Positions 59,122-64,000 of a stretch of 64,000 nucleotides of DNA are shown here, piece by piece (position 1 is the first letter of the stretch; every line of letters starts with the position of its first letter). This DNA comes from Phoronis australis (lineage: Eukaryota; Phoronida; Phoronidae), in assembly GCA_002633005.1 (NCBI GenBank), contig NMRA01000059.1:611883-675882 (forward strand), read 5' to 3'. A program made the translations under genes and the position numbers. Under the pieces are notes generated by a model that had not been told where the DNA came from, searched no databases, and worked only from the letters and a program-made list of their open reading frames with translations.

Positions 59122-59969
59122 TGTCTGTATCTGGAAATAAAATATATTTAACTTCGCTATATGTATTTGATTATAAAATAAACATTATCTAAACATTTAT
59201 GGCCAATGTTGAAATGTTGGGGCTCATACCTTGTGCATTCAATTACACATTCAATGTCATCAATTGCTTTACTTAATACAGGTTTACCGGTCTTCCTCTC
59301 TCACGATCCGCATATGCTCAGTTGTTTCCCCGCAACCTGTACTTCAGTTCCACGACAAACTCAGTTCTCATTGAGCACATTTTCCTTTCTTTTTTTACCG
59401 AACTTCGTCTATGATTTCGGATTGACTTTCTCCATGGTTGGAGGGCGCTTAATAAGTGAAAAGAAACAAGATCGACAGAAATTAAAATTAGGAAAGATGT
59501 AGATTTGTACAAATAGTCTCAAAAATATTACAGTTGTTTTCTAAAACGATTCACCATAGCGAAATGTGTTTAAAAACATCCACATGTAAATGTCGGGAGA
59601 TTGGCATTGGGTTTTATTTGGCGTATAAAATTTTGCTTGAAATGGTGAAGAGGATGCCTAGTACCAATGGTGACATTACGAGACTGAAACGAGACACATC
59701 CCAAGCGTCAATTGTAAAATCTGAGGTATTATGGACAAATACATTTGTAAATGAATATTTGTCCTTATCAAGGTGTCGGTGTATTTTAACAAATACCTAA
59801 AAACTGCAGATTATAACTCAGTAATATTACATATTTAGTGAAAGTAAAATGTTTGTAGAATTTGAGTTTTGATTTCATGCCAATCTGCTATTAATTGGAT
59901 CACGTGACCTCGCACGTATGTTTTGTGAAAAATGTACATCCATAGCAAAACAATGGTATCAAAAACATG

Positions 59970-60732
59970 ATCAAATTTTGCTTACAACAAATGTACAAAA
60001 GCGCTGTTCCAGTTTTCTTAATAATCACCTCATTCTCGTTTTATTTCACTCAGGACATTTTTTATAGAAATAATTACTCGTATTTTTGACAGCCTACATG
60101 CAAAAATGAAAAGAATTCCTGACAGTTTTTTGAGAATTCATCCAAACAAACATTTCTGGGATATGATGCTCCAAATTTGGCCATTTTTTGAGGGTCCTAC
60201 ATAACCCTCATGGCATGAACAGGGGCCATCTGAGAGCTACGTGTGTTGTATAAGGTTTGATATGTATTGCGAAACGGAAGGAGAGGAGTTTTATAGGAAG
60301 ACTATGTATGAATAGTGTCATAATGCCGTGCAGGAGAAAATATTTGTATACATGGACAAGGAGTTGCTTTTATGATCTGCTCAACTGAATTATTAAGAAC
60401 CGAAATGTGGTTGATTAGAACAGAAATACAACACCAAAGGAAAGATTTGCCTTATGAGAAAAGTATGCGTATTCAAAGTGCCGAATTTATTGAGCTGGAA
60501 AAATCCAGCTGCTGGAAGAAAACTCATACATGTACTACGAACATAACTCAGATGCGGAAAAATCCGAAGTTGAAAGAAATTCATTTTCTTTTTGCTAATA
60601 AAAGTAAGCGGGAAGTGTTTCAAGAAAAATTCCAACAAAAATTTTGCAAAATGTTCATGCTTAAAAAATCAATTCAAAGACGTTTTTAACATCATTGTAC
60701 TGTATTAACCAGTGAACATTGCGGAGGACAAA
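59970..60732. other. Intergenic before HCWC-13
   Basis: The 105-codon plus frame at 60372-60689 is Lys-rich with no known domain. Its 3' part contains AAAAATTCC / AAAAATTTTGC stretches like family promoters. Confidence 0.4.
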
Positions 60733-62386
60733 ATGAGCGGTAAAAAGAATAAGTCGTTGAAATCATTAAAATCGCTGAAAATCATATTCTAAATCTTGTC
60801 TTCTAACAACACGGATTTCTGCACCAGGGGTAAACCATTTTGCAGGTTAGGTAGAAGGCTATCGGCGGAGGAAAATTGGGACCTGTGCTTTAATCAACAA
60901 ACTGCACCTTTATTAGTTTGACTTAACAACGTTTTAGTAGCTTTGATCCACGATACTTTTGGGTTTCTTAACGACAGTAAGGCACAACGTTTACTAAAAT
61001 TACACCGAAAATACCATTCCTCATATCGTCATTTCTGGAAACAACCACAGTGATTTTTTAAAATTTACAGTACATGCATGCCCCAAGATTTGCAAAATTC
61101 GACCAAACACTTTAGCATGCGTGCGTACAGCAAGGAGCTAACGTTTGGCTGTTATTGATTGAGATATATGCTATTAATGTTACTTCTCGATGCCTGTTGA
61201 TTCAAGAATTCATTTAAACCCAAGACAAATAGTAATGGACTTATCATGAAACCCTGACGAGAGCAAACAGTACCACCACAAACTCTATAGGTACATGTTG
61301 AAATATTAATTTTAGTAATAATCCTTGAGCAACACTCTTTTAGTAATACCCCTTTAGTACTATGCACCCGGGGGGTGCTCTAGGGTTGGAACAAACCCAG
61401 CATTTGGCAAAGTAGGCAAATAGGTACGCCTCAGATAACCCAAACTCTGAAAAAGTAGACAACTAGACAAAAGTCCGCTAAAAAGACGGGAATCACAAAA
61501 TTTCGGCGAATGCATAATTCATAGCTCTGAACGTACGCTATTAATCTTTAAGTAAAAGGTGCACATTCTCAAAAATTCGAGCCCCCCATATTTTTGGCTG
61601 GGTGAGCTCATGATATTCCTTTAGTAATATTACAAAAATTAACTAATCAGTTGACTCGCTTACAGTAAAAGTTTCAAATTTCTCAGTTTGCACTGACAAG
61701 GTACACGCACGTTGAAAAATGACAAACAAGTATTGAAAATTCCAGACATTTCGTGAAGTCAATCAAAAAATAATTCAGCAAAGATCAGTTTTACACCAAA
61801 ATTGACTAATTAACGAGTGAAAGAAGAGACAAAAATTAAGCCCTGTTGTCAAAAACAAAAATGGTCGCTTGGCATTACTTTTGGTTCCCAATATTTCAGG
61901 ATAATGTCACTGACTTTTTCATCTGAAATTATTGCACGTGTTTACATGTGGAGATAGCTTAGTAAGACAGTCTTGGCTTACGAAGTAAAAGTCCCGCAAT
62001 GTGATTGGTTAAGTTGAGTTTTGAGTAAACTTTGTGGCCTCAGGACCTAATTTCAAACGCCTAGTCGTAGGCACTTGATAGTTTCACATAAAGAATGCTC
62101 ACACCCTCATACTTGAAACTTGTGAGTTGCAGATACTCCTGCCCGCCAGGTTATGCGAGGAGACTGGCCATGGGAAATGCACAGAAATCCGAATTGCGGA
62201 TGGAGGAAGACGTTCGAGGGCACAAACAAGTGGGTTTTAACTTGCGTCTGTCAACCGTCAAACAGAAATGCGAGCGGTAAGGTAGACGAACATACAGGAC
62301 CGGACTGCGGCTGGTTTCTGAAGCAATATGATGACCAATACTATTTCGTCCGTCGTTGCATCTGCAACCGCAGATTACTGTTCTAA
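60733..62386 (+). CDS. HCWC-13: two-module family protein, first exon uncertain
   Basis: Exon 2 (62133..62386, acceptor GAGTTGCAG, phase 1, TAA stop) is intact: TPARQVMRGDWPWEM, module 1 MHRNPNCGW, WVLTCVC, module 2 EHTGPDCGW, YYFVRRCIC, end NRRLLF. A family-style start ACAAAATGAGC occurs at 60733, but the frame continues MSGKKNKSLKSLKSLKIIF to a stop at about 60790 with no usual donor. The only phase-1 donor is G/GTAAAA at 60739/60740, which would make exon 1 just M-S plus one base (86 aa in total). TATA is degenerate (TTAAAAAA near 60661). So the body is certain, the 5' end is not. No signal peptide in the proposed form. Confidence 0.6.
61152..61367 (-). mobile_element. Possible reverse-transcriptase fragment in the HCWC-13 intron
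   Basis: The minus frame contains CSRQGFMISPLLFVLGLNEF, resembling RT block QGxxLSPLLFxLxLN of non-LTR elements. No catalytic DD motif is in the open part. A short relic at most. Confidence 0.4.
61364..61609 (-). mobile_element. R2 element, copy c (inverted, about 246 bp)
   Basis: On the minus strand it starts GAGCTCACCCAG (61609..61598) and aligns through to about 61364 with the 247-bp copy at 15216-15462. Confidence 0.55.
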
Positions 62387-64000
62387 AGATTCTAAGATGA
62401 AGCAGAGTTCTCACTTAGCAGCACACGAGACTGTACAACCACAAAGAGACTTTTGGAAAAGACTGCAATGTTTTATCTTCTAATGTTTCAAACATTTCAT
62501 TCAGTTTCGAACGCAGCACCAGCATGGGGCTTGAATCACAAGTTGATAACGTATTGTTGAAATGAACTGCCAGATAAGTCAAGTTTACTCTAATCCTGGC
62601 TTCAGGCTGAAGAGTACGTTTCGCCACCTGATTTGTTTGGAAAAAATCCTTTCTGAGAAAAAATAGGAGTATGGACTAAGCGATTACGCGCTACTATTGA
62701 GTTAAAAGCCCTATAATGTACATCTATGAAGGAATTAACGTACAGAATGGAAAAATATCAATCATTTTTGGGGGTATTACTGATGCAATTATCGCCCCCG
62801 TCAGTGACCTGCAAATGAAAAATGAATTTTAATTGACCTTAGTACACGCATGTTGAAAATGTAATAACCCTGGAAGGGCCTCTCAAGGAAAAGAAGCGTT
62901 GTAATCAATGTTGTCTGAAAAAGATGTTTAAATTTTCTTCCCATATCTCCAGGTCGTACTGTGTCCAAGTTGACAGTAGCTTGAACGACACAGGGTATTA
63001 ATGTAACGAGATTGGATAATCTAACATCTTTGGCATAACATGAAGTTAAACCTTCATTTTCATCCGAAGAACACATGTATAGTGTACAGTATAACAAACT
63101 AACTAGAGAGTATTATAGCTACTTCATCCACATTTTAATAAAACATAAAGCAATTCTTCTCTGTCAGTTTAGCAAGTAAAATTAGCTTAAACAATATTTA
63201 TTATTATTTTTGTGCCATATCATTTTAATTTTAAACAAAATTTAAAACGTGTTCACATTGCAGGCCTTAATTGAACTATTTATGTATCCTTTCATCCTAT
63301 CACAAGTCTCTGAAAAGGAAACACATTGGTTCGCTTGGAGGATATCTTCCCACTTTTCGATGTCGGAACGCCTTCATTTTTATGCAAAATACAGTTCGAC
63401 ATAATTTTTTTGTCAGATTGTTATTACAAACCGCCTTTGAGCTGCTTCATTAATATATAATCGGTCGCAGAGAGGATACACTCATTTCAAAAAGTGATTA
63501 CATAATTATGATCTATTATTCAATACACAAATCTTTACTGACTTTCCATGGACATCAATGGAAATACAGGGAAAACAAAAAACATGCAGGCCACACAAAT
63601 TCCAATAAACTGCGCTTCATGTGATAACGATGCAATGGGCCAACTCAACAAAAACTCACCTAATAAAGAAATAGATCAAACACGTTCCTTACCCTTCACA
63701 ATTTTAATCATGATAAGGAACTGGTTCACCAAAGGATAAACTTAAGAGGTGACCTTAAAATCTCTTCTTGCCTCGCCCGCTGAATGGTTATTTTTGTTAG
63801 ATAATGGGATATTCTAACTAACTAAAGTCTCGCTGAAAAGTCAACAAACAAAAACATTAAAAAAACAAGAACAAGTTGGATAAAACGTGGCCTTTGTTAT
63901 TTCTATGGGAGTTGAAAATGTAGGCCATCATGCTAACAATATGATAATATGCTCATTTTCGCCAAACGGGTTCAAAGGGTCAAGGCACATTATGATTTTT
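62387..64000. other. Intergenic, right end of window
   Basis: No gene or family motif. The open frames at 62415-63739 have no recognisable domain. Confidence 0.45.

Larger units (their letters stand above)
52341..59969 (+). repeat. Segmental duplication, copy B (7.6 kb)
   Basis: Colinear with 34537-40834. It retains the complete HCWC-11 gene, of which copy A only has flanks and a 3' remnant. Confidence 0.85.

Noticed and set aside
1-64000. CRISPR-like, operon or phage features
   Set aside because: Tandem repeats here are head-to-tail without unique spacers, and gene structure is clearly eukaryotic.

Overview
This window is nuclear DNA of an animal, most likely a marine invertebrate. The evidence is AT-rich sequence, short GT-AG introns, TATA boxes 75-92 bp before start codons, AATAAA signals, decayed LINE-type fragments, inverted-repeat transposons, solo-LTR-like insertions and microsatellites. 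The exact phylum cannot be read from the sequence. There are no bacterial operons, and almost all open frames longer than 60 codons are noise.

The organising feature is a tandem family of small genes I do not recognise from any named family. The typical gene has a very short first exon (25-79 bp), one phase-1 intron, and a second exon encoding two copies of a module, H-x4-C-x-W followed by C-x-C and ending in (R)RCxC. No signal peptide or membrane segment is visible. I infer intracellular, metal-binding (Zn-like) proteins; the family name 'HCWC' used below is only a descriptive label.

Layout. 1-8 kb: three genes on the minus strand (HCWC-0, cut by the left edge, HCWC-1, HCWC-2), with acidic first exons. 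8-24 kb: a gene-poor spacer with an LTR-like insertion, MITE-like hairpins and tandem repeats. 24-29 kb: three plus-strand genes that look damaged or unusual (HCWC-3 without an ATG, HCWC-4 frameshifted, HCWC-5 intronless). 29-34 kb: a TIR transposon, a MITE and orphan first exons. 34.5-60 kb: a recently duplicated plus-strand block holding HCWC-6 to HCWC-11 and two Gly-rich derivatives (HCWC-12a, 12b). 60-62.4 kb: HCWC-13. The block contains a 6-8 kb segmental duplication (34.5-40.8 kb against 52.3-60.0 kb) plus smaller pairs (HCWC-6/8, HCWC-7/9, 5' parts of HCWC-6/10).

How the parts may work together (inference): the conserved two-module body is joined through one phase-1 splice to first exons that differ in charge. 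Promoters of the intact copies combine a TATA box with GGGAAWTTTT palindromes resembling kappa-B sites. Gene birth, frameshift, start loss, exon deletion and transposon disruption are all visible side by side. This is what a rapidly evolving, possibly inducible effector or nucleic-acid-binding family looks like, but no function is proven here.
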